From assembly GCA_904420075.1 (NCBI GenBank), contig CAJFTX010000013.1:1-36122 (forward strand): a stretch of DNA of 36,122 bases. Reading direction: 5' to 3'. Positions within the stretch are counted from its first letter, which is position 1. Each line of letters opens with the position of its first letter. Shown here one piece after another: positions 16,698-24,788 of this stretch. Both the position numbers and the translations under genes were made by a program. The DNA is from an uncultured Clostridia bacterium (GTDB lineage Bacteria > Bacillota > Clostridia > Oscillospirales > Feifaniaceae). The notes beneath the pieces were generated by a model. That model did no database searches. It was not told the origin of the DNA and worked only from the letters and a program-made list of their open reading frames with translations.

Positions 16698-17717
16698 ATT
16701 ATCGCAATACTGATTGCAATTTTGTTATTCGGCGTGCTGATCACAGTGCACGAGTTCGGCCACTTCGCGGTGGCGAAGCTCTGTGGCGTGCAGGTCAACG
16801 AGTTCTCGATCGGCATGGGGCCTGCCGTCTGGAAGCGGCAGGGGAAGAGCACGCTCTTTTCGCTGCGTATCCTTCCGCTCGGCGGCTACTGTGCGCTGGA
16901 GGGGGAGGACGGCGGCGAGGAGAAGCCGGGGGCCTTTGGCTACCAGCCGATGTGGCGGCGGGCGGCGGTGCTCGCCGCGGGGAGCGCGATGAACCTCATT
17001 TTAGGGCTTGTGATCTCGATCTGTCTCGCGGCGGGCGCGGAGGCGCTCGTGTCCAACACGGTGGCGCTCTTCCAGCCGGCGGCGCTCTCGGAGGAGAGCG
17101 GCCTCATGGCGGGGGACGTCATCACCAAGATTGGCGGGAAGGATATTCATATCGGCACGGACATCGGCTATGCGCTGGTGGATGCGGGCGGCAAGCCTGT
17201 GGACGTCGAGGTGCGGCGCGGCGGCGAGAAGCTGCTGCTCGAGGGGGTGCGCTTCCCCTCCAAAGAGGTGAGCGGCATGACCGTCTCCCGCGCGGACTTC
17301 TACCTCCTGAGGGAGGACAAAAACCCAGTCACTGTTCTGAAGCACGGCGTTTTAAAGGCGGGGAGCTTCTGCGGACTGGTCTGGGACTCGATTGTAAAGC
17401 TGGTGACCGGAGACGTCGGGCTCGACCAGCTCTCGGGGCCGGTGGGGACCACCGCGGCGATCGGCGAGGCTGCAAGTCAGGGCTTTGAGACGCTGATGAT
17501 GTTCACGATGTTCATCTCGATCAATCTCGGGATTTTCAATCTGCTGCCGCTGCCGGCGCTGGACGGCGGACGGCTGCTGCTCCTGGCGGTGGAGAAGCTG
17601 CGCGGGAAGAAGCTCTCCCCCAAGGTGGAGGGGGCGATCTCCTTTGTCGGTTTCTCACTTTTGATGCTGCTGATGCTCTATGTGACGGCGGGGGACATCT
17701 TCCGCCTGATGGGATAG
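16698..17717 (+). CDS. rseP: Site-2 intramembrane zinc metalloprotease RseP, probable AUU start
   Basis: Cleaves transmembrane segments of regulatory proteins such as anti-sigma factors. The protein (339 residues from the proposed start) has the zinc motif HEFGH at residues 18-22 within the first helix, a PDZ domain (about 110-185), and NLLPLPALDGGRLL with the third zinc ligand, followed by a last helix. No ATG, GTG or TTG gives a full first helix: the frame opens at TGA 16689 and the first conventional start is TTG 16722, which leaves nine residues before HEFGH and has no ribosome site. ATT 16698 gives the family-like start MIAILIAILLFGVLITVHEFGH, with AGGAG at 16684-16688 nine bases ahead. 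The true start could be an ATG lost to a sequencing error. Its presence could matter for the RsiV-like protein at 30778. Confidence 0.9.
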   Translation: MIAILIAILLFGVLITVHEFGHFAVAKLCGVQVNEFSIGMGPAVWKRQGKSTLFSLRILPLGGYCALEGEDGGEEKPGAFGYQPMWRRAAVLAAGSAMNLILGLVISICLAAGAEALVSNTVALFQPAALSEESGLMAGDVITKIGGKDIHIGTDIGYALVDAGGKPVDVEVRRGGEKLLLEGVRFPSKEVSGMTVSRADFYLLREDKNPVTVLKHGVLKAGSFCGLVWDSIVKLVTGDVGLDQLSGPVGTTAAIGEAASQGFETLMMFTMFISINLGIFNLLPLPALDGGRLLLLAVEKLRGKKLSPKVEGAISFVGFSLLMLLMLYVTAGDIFRLMG

Positions 17718-17730
17718 GAGGAAAAAGAAA

Positions 17731-17979
17731 ATGGAAAACAGATTTGACACCCAGCTTTTAATTGAGGGGTGCGCCGTCTCGGAGGACGAGATGGACGACT
17801 ACATCCGGGAGCACTTCGCGGGAGACTGTCTGCTCGTGGTGGGGGACGAAGAGGTGATGAAGCTCCACTTCCACACCGACCGCCCCTGGGAGCTGCTCGA
17901 ATACTGCGCATCGCAGGGCGAGATCTACGACGTCGTAGTGGAGAATATGGAGCGGCAGGCGAAGGGACTCAAGGGGTAG
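17731..17979 (+). CDS. Stand-alone FakA/YloV-type middle domain, 82 aa
   Basis: The whole small protein matches a single domain of fatty-acid kinase FakA (YloV), the piece between the DAK2 kinase domain and the C-terminus. FDTQLLIEG corresponds to the YCTEFLVEG-like start, GDCLLVVGDEEVMKLHFHT to GDSLVVVGDDxLVKVHVHT with the conserved HxHT, and EIYDVVVENMERQ to the xxKIENMREQ end. Kinase and FakB-binding parts are absent. ATG 17731 has AGGAGG about eight bases ahead and lies 13 bases after the rseP stop, so it is cotranscribed with rseP. Isolated copies of this domain exist in Clostridia under the name kinase to dihydroxyacetone kinase; their role is not known. It is either a functional small protein or a retained fragment. 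Confidence 0.75.
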   Translation: MENRFDTQLLIEGCAVSEDEMDDYIREHFAGDCLLVVGDEEVMKLHFHTDRPWELLEYCASQGEIYDVVVENMERQAKGLKG

Positions 17980-18345
17980 AGGGTGAAGAGATAAGCGCTG
18001 CTGCGTAAGTTGAGTGCGGCTGGCTCCGGGACGGGGGCTGCGCTCTGTTGCTCATGTGAGGCGGGGCGGGGATGGTCACATGCTGCGTATTTTTGAAACT
18101 GGCCCCGGGCGGAGACCGGCGTCCCCGCCGTCCGCTGCCGCGTATTCTGCGCGGCGGCTGGGCTGCGTCAGAAAAAATCGCCGAATTTTTATCGCATCTG
18201 CGGGTGCGGAGAAAAAAGGATTGCTTTTTCCGCTCTGCCCCATTACAAAGGAGAGTCTCCGTGTTGCCGCGCCTGCGTCCGTAGGGACAAGCGGCGCCTC
18301 TTTGAGCTGTGTGATAAAAACAGGGACCGCCCGCTCGGGACGGAA
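17980..18345 (+). other. Long gap with no convincing gene, several hairpins
   Basis: About 365 bases separate the FakA-like gene from ispG inside what is normally a compact operon. Weak inverted repeats occur, for example GCCGC...GCGGC around 18135-18160 and a purine/pyrimidine stem GCGG(A)AAAAAG...CTTTTTCCGC around 18203-18232. Frames are open on both strands for 90-140 codons but lack ribosome sites and have low-complexity arginine/proline/serine composition, so they look like shadow frames. No known riboswitch pattern is recognised. Confidence 0.4.
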
Positions 18346-18357
18346 GTTTTGACAGAG

Positions 18358-18384
18358 AGCCCGCCCCTCCAAGAGGGGCGGGCT
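18358..18384 (+). promoter_or_regulatory. Perfect hairpin just upstream of ispG
   Basis: AGCCCGCCCCTC at 18358-18369 pairs over 12 bp with GAGGGGCGGGCT at 18373-18384 around a CAA loop. It ends four bases before the GAGGG ribosome site of ispG. It lacks a T-tract (TTGTGAGGG follows), so it may be an attenuator-like element or a translation-modulating stem rather than a full terminator. Confidence 0.55.
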
Positions 18385-18399
18385 TGTGAGGGTAAAGAG

Positions 18400-19443
18400 A
18401 TGACAAGGGAAGTAAAAATCGGAAGTTTAAAGATCGGCGGGGGAAACCGGATTGCGATCCAGTCGATGACCAACACGAGGACGGACGATATCGAGGCGAC
18501 CTCCGCGCAGATCGCGGCGCTCGCGCGCGCGGGGGCGGACCTCGTGCGGGTCGCGGTGCCGGACATGGCGGCGGCCGACGCGGTGGGGGAGCTCGTGCGC
18601 CGCTCGCCGGTGCCGCTCTCGGCGGATATCCACTTTGACTACCGGCTCGCGCTGCGCTGCGTGGAGCAGGGGATTGCGAAGGTGCGGCTGAACCCCGGCA
18701 ACATCGGGGACAAGCACCGGGTCTACGAGGTGGCGGACGCCTGCGCCGCGCGCGGGGTGCCCATCCGGGTCGGGGTCAACAGCGGCTCGGTCCAGCGCGA
18801 GCTGCTCGCAAAGTATGGCGGACCGACGGCGGACGCCCTCTGCGAGAGCGCGCTCTGGCATGTGAAGCTGCTGGAGGAGTGCGGCTTTTCCGACATTGTC
18901 ATCTCGCTTAAGAGCTCCTCGGTGCGCACCACGGTTGCGAGCTATCGGAAGCTCGCAGCGCTCTGCGACTATCCGCTCCATCTCGGGGTGACCGAGGCGG
19001 GGACCGAGCGGATGGGGGTTCTGAAGTCGGCGGTGGGGATCGGCTCGCTGCTGCTCGACGGCATCGGCGACACCTTCCGCGTCTCGCTGACCGAGGACCC
19101 GGTGCGCGAGATCGCGGCGGCGAAGGACATTTTAAAAGCGGTCGGCCTCGGGGAGGGACCGGAGCTCGTCTGCTGCCCGACCTGCGGGCGGACGCGCATC
19201 GACCTCATCGGCCTTGCCAAGGAGGTCGAGCGGCGGCTTTCGGAGGTCTCGCTCCCGATCAAGGTGGCGGTGATGGGCTGTGCGGTCAACGGCCCGGGCG
19301 AGGCGCGCGAGGCCGACATCGGCATCGCCGGGGGGGACGGCAAGTGCATCCTCTTCAAGGCGGGCGAAATTGTGGCGAGCTTCCCGGAGGAGGAGGCGGT
19401 TGACCGACTGATTTCTGAGATAAAAAGGATGGAGAGACGTTGA
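18400..19443 (+). CDS. ispG: 4-hydroxy-3-methylbut-2-en-1-yl diphosphate synthase
   Basis: Penultimate step of the MEP pathway, converting MEcPP to HMBPP with a [4Fe-4S] cluster. The 347-residue protein shows the N-terminal barrel start VKIGSLKIGGGNRIAIQSMTNT, ADIHFDYRLAL and RLNPGNIG in the barrel, and the C-terminal cluster ligands: Cys259 and Cys262 in CCPTCGRTR, Cys294 in GCAVNGPGEA, with the conserved glutamate. Length is normal for the short bacterial form. ATG 18400 follows GAGGG by seven bases; the frame open further upstream to TTG 18349 runs through the hairpin and is unlikely to be used. The stop overlaps the TTG start of polC by four bases. Confidence 0.96.
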   Translation: MTREVKIGSLKIGGGNRIAIQSMTNTRTDDIEATSAQIAALARAGADLVRVAVPDMAAADAVGELVRRSPVPLSADIHFDYRLALRCVEQGIAKVRLNPGNIGDKHRVYEVADACAARGVPIRVGVNSGSVQRELLAKYGGPTADALCESALWHVKLLEECGFSDIVISLKSSSVRTTVASYRKLAALCDYPLHLGVTEAGTERMGVLKSAVGIGSLLLDGIGDTFRVSLTEDPVREIAAAKDILKAVGLGEGPELVCCPTCGRTRIDLIGLAKEVERRLSEVSLPIKVAVMGCAVNGPGEAREADIGIAGGDGKCILFKAGEIVASFPEEEAVDRLISEIKRMERR

Positions 19444-22400
19444 ACGCAGCGGGTAAATTACAGGAGATATTCGAGCGGTACCGCCCGGAGGCGGAGCTGC
19501 TCGCGGCATATGAGGGGGTGGAGCTCTGCTCGGTGGAGCTCTGCGAACACACGAGAAGCGTGACGGTGACGGTCGAGGCGGGGACGCTCTCTCCCGCTAC
19601 GGTGGAGGAGCTCGCGGCGGGACTCCAGACGGCCTACGGCTGTCCGTTTCGGGTGTTGGTCCGCCGCCGGGAGGGCGATCTGCTCGAGCAGATCCGGACA
19701 AAACTCCCGGCGACGGCGGCCTTCCTCGCGGGGGCGGAGCTCACCCTCGACGGTCAGACGGCGACGGTGAATCTGAAACACGGGGGGATGGCGCTGCTGC
19801 GCTCGATGGGGTTTGAGGAGGAGCTGCGGCGGCTCGCACCGGTGGGCGAGGTGCGCTATACCGGCGTCTGTGAGATCGACAGCAGCGACAAGGCCTTCGT
19901 GGAGGAGAAGAAGAAGGAGCTCTTCGCGCCGGAGAGCGCCGTCAAAAAAGGCGGCGGCGCGAAGATTGTGAAGGGGGAGGAGGACCCCGACTCCCCGATC
20001 GATGAGTCGGAGGGGAAGCTGCTCTTCGGCAAGGCGTTCACCGGAAAGACAAAGCCCCTCGGGAACATCACCGGAGAGGATGTGGGCGTCGTCGTCTGGG
20101 GCGAGGTGTTCTTCTACGAGTGCAGCGAGATGTGGGACAAGAAGCGCAAACGCTTCACCCTCTATATCACCGACTACACCTCCTCGCTCACGGCGAAACT
20201 GATTTTGTTCAATGACAGGGCGGCAAATCTCGACGGCAAGATCAAGGTGGGGAGCGCGCTCAAGATCAAGGGGAAGATGGAGTACGACAAGTACGAGGAC
20301 GACCTCGTGCTGACTCCGGAGAGCATCATCGAGGTCAAACGCCGCCGCCGGATGGACAACGCCCCCGAGAAGCGCTCGGAGCTCCACCTGCACACCAATA
20401 TGTCCGCGATGGACGCCTTAACCCCGGTCGCGGAGTACATCAAGCGCGCCAAGGAGTGGGGGCACCCGGCGATTGCGATCACCGACCACGGGGTGGTGCA
20501 GTCCTTCCCGGACGCGGCCTCCACCGCCAAGAAGATCGGCTACGAGGGCAAGGTGATCTACGGCCTCGAGGCCTACTTTGTCAACGACTGTGTGCCGATC
20601 GTGACCGGCGGGGATATGCCGTTTGACGGGGAGTTCTGCGTCTTTGACGTGGAGACCACCGGCCTCTCTCCGCAGACGGAGAGCCTGACCGAAATCGGCG
20701 CGGTGCGTATCTCGGGCGGAGAGATCGTGGACCGGTTTAACACCTTTGTAAACCCCGGAAAACCGATCCCTCTGAAGATCGTCGAGCTCACAGGCATCAC
20801 CGACCAGATGGTGAAGGACGCGCCGGCCCCCGCGGAGGCGGTGGCGCAGTTTTTGGAGTTTGCGAAAGATGCGGCGCTCGTCGCGCACAACGCGAAGTTC
20901 GACCTCTCGTTCATCGGCGCGGTCGACCCGGCGGTAAACGCCCAGCCCGCGCTCGACACGCTGATCCTGGCGCGCTTCCTCTATAAAGATCTCAAAAACC
21001 ATAAGCTAAACACCATCGTGGACCACCTGAAGGTGGGGCCCTTCAACCACCACCGCGCCTGCGACGACGCGGAGGTGACGGCGCGGGTGCTGCTCAAGAT
21101 GCTCGCGCAGCTGAGGGAGGAGCACGGGCTCTCCGCCATCGCGGAGATCAATCGGATCGCCGCCGGAAACCTCGACATCAAGAAGAGCAGGAGCAACCAC
21201 CAGATTCTGCTCATCAAAAACGACGTCGGCCGCGGCAATCTCTATCGGCTTGTCTCCAAGTCGAGCATCGAGTATTTCTCAAAGACGCCGCGCATCCCCA
21301 AAAGCGAGCTCTTGAAGCACCGGGAGGGCCTCATCATCGGCTCGGCCTGCGAGGCGGGCGAGGTGTTCCGCGCGATTCTCGATAACCGGCCGGAGAGCGA
21401 GCTTTTGGAGATCGCCTCCTTCTACGACTATCTCGAGATTCAGCCGATCTCAAACAACCGCTTCCTTCTGGAGAGCGGCCGGGTGAAGGATGAGGAGGGG
21501 CTCCGTGAGCTCAACCGCCGGGTCGTGCGGCTCGGGGAGAAGCTCCATAAACCGGTCGTCGCGACCGGCGACGTGCACTACATCGACCCGGAGCAGGAGG
21601 TGTTCCGCCGGGTGCTGCTCGCGTCCAAGGGCTTCTCGGACGCGGATAAGCCGCTGCCGCTCTACTTCCGCACCACCGAGGAGATGCTCGAGGAGTTCTC
21701 CTATCTCGGCGCGGAGAAGGCGTTCGAGGTGGTGGTGACCAACCCGAAGAAGATCGCCGACATGTGCGAGGTGATCAAGCCGGTCCCCGGCGGGGGCAAG
21801 CTCTATCCGCCGGAGATCCCCGGCGCGGAGGAGGAGCTCGCCGAACTGTCGCGCGCGAAGGCGAAGGAGATCTACGGCGAGAAGCTCCCGCCCCAGGTGG
21901 AGAAACGGATGGAGCGGGAGCTCGACTCGATCATCAAGCACGGGTTTGCGGTCATGTATATCATCGCACAGCGGCTGGTGTCAAAGTCGCTCTCAGACGG
22001 GTACCTGGTCGGCTCCCGTGGCTCGGTCGGCTCGAGCTTTGTCGCCTTTTTGTCGGGAATCACCGAGGTAAACTCGCTCGCCCCGCACTACATCTGCAGA
22101 AACTGCCACACCACCGAGTTTGCCCCGGAGGGGGAGTACGAGGCGGGGTGCGACCTGCCGGACAAGGTCTGTCCGAACTGCGGCCAGCCCTTCGCGAAGG
22201 ACGGGTTTGACATCCCGTTTGAGACCTTCCTCGGCTTCGAGGGGGACAAGACGCCGGATATCGACCTCAACTTTTCGGGCGACTACCAGCCGAAGGCCCA
22301 CAAGTACACCGAGGTGCTCTTCGGCGAGGGCTACGTCTTCCGCGCGGGCACCATCGGCACCCTCGCGGAGAAGACCGCGTTTGGCTATGTGGCGAAGTAT

Positions 22401-23687
22401 ATGGAGGAGCGGGGGCTCAACCCGCGCAAGGCGGAGCGGATGCGCTACGCCATCGGCTGCACCGGGGTCAAGCGCACGACGGGACAGCACCCGGGCGGCA
22501 TCGTCGTCGTGCCCAAGACCAAGGACATCCACGACTTCACTCCCGTCCAACGCCCGGCCGACGCGCAGGACACCGACATCATCACCACTCACTTCGACTA
22601 CCACAAGATCGACGAGAACCTCTTAAAGCTCGACATCCTCGGGCACGACGATCCGACGGTTATCCGTATGCTCGAGGACCTGACCGGGGTCGACGCGAAA
22701 AAAATTCCGCTCGACGACAAGGAGACGATGAAGCTCTTCTCCGACATCTCGCCGCTCGGCATTCCGGAGGACGACATCCTCTCAAGCGTGGGCTCGGTGG
22801 CGCTGCCGGAGTTCGGCACCCGGTTTGTCCGCGGGATGCTCGAGGAGACGAGACCCACAACCTTCGGGGAGCTTGTGCGGATCTCCGGCCTCTCGCACGG
22901 AACGAACGTCTGGCTCGGCAATGCCCAGGAGCTGATCGCCAAGGGAGTGACCAACCTCCGCGGCTCGATCTGCACCCGTGACGACATCATGAACTATCTC
23001 ATCCTAAAAGGGGTGGAGCCAAAGACCGCCTTCTCGATTATGGAGTATGTGCGAAAGGGCCGGGCGAACAAGGACGGCTGCATGAAGCCCGACTGGGAGG
23101 CCGCGATGCGCGCCTGCGACGTGCCCGACTGGTACATCGAGTCCTGCGTCAAGATCCAGTATATGTTCCCGAAGGCGCACGCGGTGGCCTACGTCATGAT
23201 GGCGTTCCGCATCGCGTGGTTCAAGGTCAACTACCCCTACGCCTTCTACGCGGCCTATTTCACCGTCCGCGCGGACGACTTCGACGCGCGCTACATGATC
23301 TACGGCATGGAGACGCTGCTCGCGCGCTACCGGGAGCTCGCGGCGCTGCCGAAGCCGACCCAGAAGGAGAGCGCCCAGCTCACCATTCTGGAGACGGGCT
23401 ACGAGTTCTACAAGCGGGGGCTGAACTTTCTGCCGATCGATCTCTACAAGTCCCACTCGACCAAATTTCAGGTGCTTCCGGAGGGGCTGCTGCCGCCTCT
23501 GAATTCGCTGCCCGGGCTCGGGACGAACGCGGCCATCGCGATCGAGAAGGAGCGGGAGAACGGAGAGTTCCTCTCGATTGACGAGCTGGTGCAGCGCACC
23601 AAGGTGTCAAAGACGGTGGTGGAGGTTCTGCGGGACGCGGGGGTGCTCGCGGGTATCCCGGAGTCGGCCCAGATCTCGCTCTTCTGA
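19440..23687 (+). CDS. polC: DNA polymerase III alpha subunit, Gram-positive PolC type
   Basis: Replicative polymerase with built-in proofreading, typical of Firmicutes. The 1415-residue protein has in order: an N-terminal domain with a helix-rich start, an OB-fold (about 212-300), a PHP domain beginning ELHLHTNMSAMD near 317 and split by a DEDD exonuclease (FDVETTGLSPQTE near 401 to AHNAKFDLSFIG and HRACDDAE), a cysteine-rich zinc-binding segment near 885-915 (CRNCHTTEF, CPNCG), the catalytic palm with PDIDLNFSGD near 938, then fingers and a helix-hairpin-helix-like segment LPGLGTNAAIAIEKER near 1357. The start is TTG 19440 (TTGA overlap with ispG), with GGATGGAGAG just upstream. polC is followed by an unrelated GT8 gene rather than rimP-nusA. 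Confidence 0.97.
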   Translation: MNAAGKLQEIFERYRPEAELLAAYEGVELCSVELCEHTRSVTVTVEAGTLSPATVEELAAGLQTAYGCPFRVLVRRREGDLLEQIRTKLPATAAFLAGAELTLDGQTATVNLKHGGMALLRSMGFEEELRRLAPVGEVRYTGVCEIDSSDKAFVEEKKKELFAPESAVKKGGGAKIVKGEEDPDSPIDESEGKLLFGKAFTGKTKPLGNITGEDVGVVVWGEVFFYECSEMWDKKRKRFTLYITDYTSSLTAKLILFNDRAANLDGKIKVGSALKIKGKMEYDKYEDDLVLTPESIIEVKRRRRMDNAPEKRSELHLHTNMSAMDALTPVAEYIKRAKEWGHPAIAITDHGVVQSFPDAASTAKKIGYEGKVIYGLEAYFVNDCVPIVTGGDMPFDGEFCVFDVETTGLSPQTESLTEIGAVRISGGEIVDRFNTFVNPGKPIPLKIVELTGITDQMVKDAPAPAEAVAQFLEFAKDAALVAHNAKFDLSFIGAVDPAVNAQPALDTLILARFLYKDLKNHKLNTIVDHLKVGPFNHHRACDDAEVTARVLLKMLAQLREEHGLSAIAEINRIAAGNLDIKKSRSNHQILLIKNDVGRGNLYRLVSKSSIEYFSKTPRIPKSELLKHREGLIIGSACEAGEVFRAILDNRPESELLEIASFYDYLEIQPISNNRFLLESGRVKDEEGLRELNRRVVRLGEKLHKPVVATGDVHYIDPEQEVFRRVLLASKGFSDADKPLPLYFRTTEEMLEEFSYLGAEKAFEVVVTNPKKIADMCEVIKPVPGGGKLYPPEIPGAEEELAELSRAKAKEIYGEKLPPQVEKRMERELDSIIKHGFAVMYIIAQRLVSKSLSDGYLVGSRGSVGSSFVAFLSGITEVNSLAPHYICRNCHTTEFAPEGEYEAGCDLPDKVCPNCGQPFAKDGFDIPFETFLGFEGDKTPDIDLNFSGDYQPKAHKYTEVLFGEGYVFRAGTIGTLAEKTAFGYVAKYMEERGLNPRKAERMRYAIGCTGVKRTTGQHPGGIVVVPKTKDIHDFTPVQRPADAQDTDIITTHFDYHKIDENLLKLDILGHDDPTVIRMLEDLTGVDAKKIPLDDKETMKLFSDISPLGIPEDDILSSVGSVALPEFGTRFVRGMLEETRPTTFGELVRISGLSHGTNVWLGNAQELIAKGVTNLRGSICTRDDIMNYLILKGVEPKTAFSIMEYVRKGRANKDGCMKPDWEAAMRACDVPDWYIESCVKIQYMFPKAHAVAYVMMAFRIAWFKVNYPYAFYAAYFTVRADDFDARYMIYGMETLLARYRELAALPKPTQKESAQLTILETGYEFYKRGLNFLPIDLYKSHSTKFQVLPEGLLPPLNSLPGLGTNAAIAIEKERENGEFLSIDELVQRTKVSKTVVEVLRDAGVLAGIPESAQISLF

Positions 23688-23704
23688 GCGGGGAGGAGGA
23701 AAGA

Positions 23705-24526
23705 ATGCAAAGAGAGGCAATCGAGCTGCTCGTCGCCTTCGATCAGAACTATATCGGCCCGTTTCGCACGCTGCTCTGTTCCCTGCTTCGGAACAATCCC
23801 GGCGAGCGCTTCCGCATCTTTCTGCTGCACAGCGCGATCCCGGAGCGGGAGCTTGCGGCGCTCGGGGAGTACTGCGGGCGCGGCGGCGCAGAGCTCATCC
23901 CGCTGCGGGTGGACCGCGCGATCTTTGAGGGGGCGCCCGTCTCCAGGCAGTACCCGCAGGAGATGTACTACCGCCTGCTCGCGCCCCGGCTGCTGCCGGA
24001 GTCGGTAGCGCGGGTGCTCTATCTCGACCCGGATATTCTGGCGCTCAACCCGCTGCGGCCGCTCTGGGAGCGGGAGCTCGGGGAGTATACCTTTGCCGCA
24101 GCCTCCCACTCTGGACTGTTCGACGTGGGCAACCACCTCAACCGGCTCCGGCTGAGCACCGATCACGACTACTACAACTCGGGGGTGCTGCTGCTGGATC
24201 TCGGCCGCGCGCGGACCCTTGTGAAGCCGGAGGAGGTCTTCACCTATGTCCGGGAGCACTCGGGCGAGCTGCTGCTCCCGGATCAGGACGTGTTTAACGC
24301 GCTCTACGGCTCAAAGACGCTTCCGCTTCCGGACGAGATCTGGAACTATGACCCCAAATATTACGCCGCCTACCGGCTGCGCAGCGAGGGGATGTGCGAC
24401 CTCGACTGGGTGATGGGACACACGGTGTTTTTGCACTTCTGCGGGAAGCACAAGCCCTGGCTGAAGAGCTCCAGGGACCGCTTCTCCGCGCTCTATAAGC
24501 ACTATATGAGGCTCGCCTCACGGTAA
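23705..24526 (+). CDS. Glycosyltransferase family 8 protein
   Basis: Predicted retaining glycosyltransferase (GT-A fold) using a UDP-sugar, probably for a cell-surface glycan. The 273-residue protein shows the N-terminal LLVAFDQNYIGPFRTLLCSL, the metal-binding VLYLDPDILALNPL (DxD as DPD), DHDYYNSGVLLLDL, LLLPDQDVFNALYG, and the C-terminal FLHFCGKHKPW, the HxxGxxKPW signature of family 8. GGGAGGAGGAAAG precedes ATG 23705, 17 bases after the polC stop. It ends ahead of a strong terminator and is probably the last gene of the polC transcript. Sugar and acceptor unknown. Confidence 0.92.
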   Translation: MQREAIELLVAFDQNYIGPFRTLLCSLLRNNPGERFRIFLLHSAIPERELAALGEYCGRGGAELIPLRVDRAIFEGAPVSRQYPQEMYYRLLAPRLLPESVARVLYLDPDILALNPLRPLWERELGEYTFAAASHSGLFDVGNHLNRLRLSTDHDYYNSGVLLLDLGRARTLVKPEEVFTYVREHSGELLLPDQDVFNALYGSKTLPLPDEIWNYDPKYYAAYRLRSEGMCDLDWVMGHTVFLHFCGKHKPWLKSSRDRFSALYKHYMRLASR

Positions 24527-24625
24527 AGAGCACCGCCCCAGGGGCCGGCGCTCACAGAGAGCTGATCCGCGCGGTCAAAGCTGCGGCTCAGTTCCGCCGT
24601 GATGCGCGCTGTCTGATAAAGAAAG

Positions 24626-24658
24626 AAAACTCCCCGGGCAACCACCCGGGGAGTTTTT
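24626..24658 (+). terminator. Bidirectional terminator between GT8 and NagZ-like genes
   Basis: AAAACTCCCCGGG (24626-24638) pairs over 13 bp with CCCGGGGAGTTTT (24645-24657), followed by T and then GCGCT. The same core and GCGCT tail occur at 8939. It lies between convergent genes and has A-rich sequence on its left. The remaining gap, 24527-24625 and 24659-24788, shows no gene. Confidence 0.9.
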
Positions 24659-24788
24659 GCGCTGTTTTACTCGGATATCCTCTCTGATACCTGTGCCCCT
24701 TTGCCGGAGCTTTTGGTCCGGGGGAGAGGAGGCCCCGCCGGACGGACAGGTCCGCCCCGATCGGACTGCGATTCGGCGCCAGGACCGC

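Noticed and set aside
16688-17488. 266-codon plus frame overlapping rseP
   Set aside because: Gly/Arg-rich shadow of rseP in another frame; rseP has HEFGH, PDZ and LDG motifs.
18076-18372. 98-codon minus-strand frame in the gap before ispG
   Set aside because: No ribosome site, biased composition, no homology recognised; it also overlaps the ispG leader hairpin.
18349-18399. TTGACA at 18349-18354 as an ispG promoter -35
   Set aside because: No -10 box at 16-18 bp: that stretch is the GC-rich hairpin.
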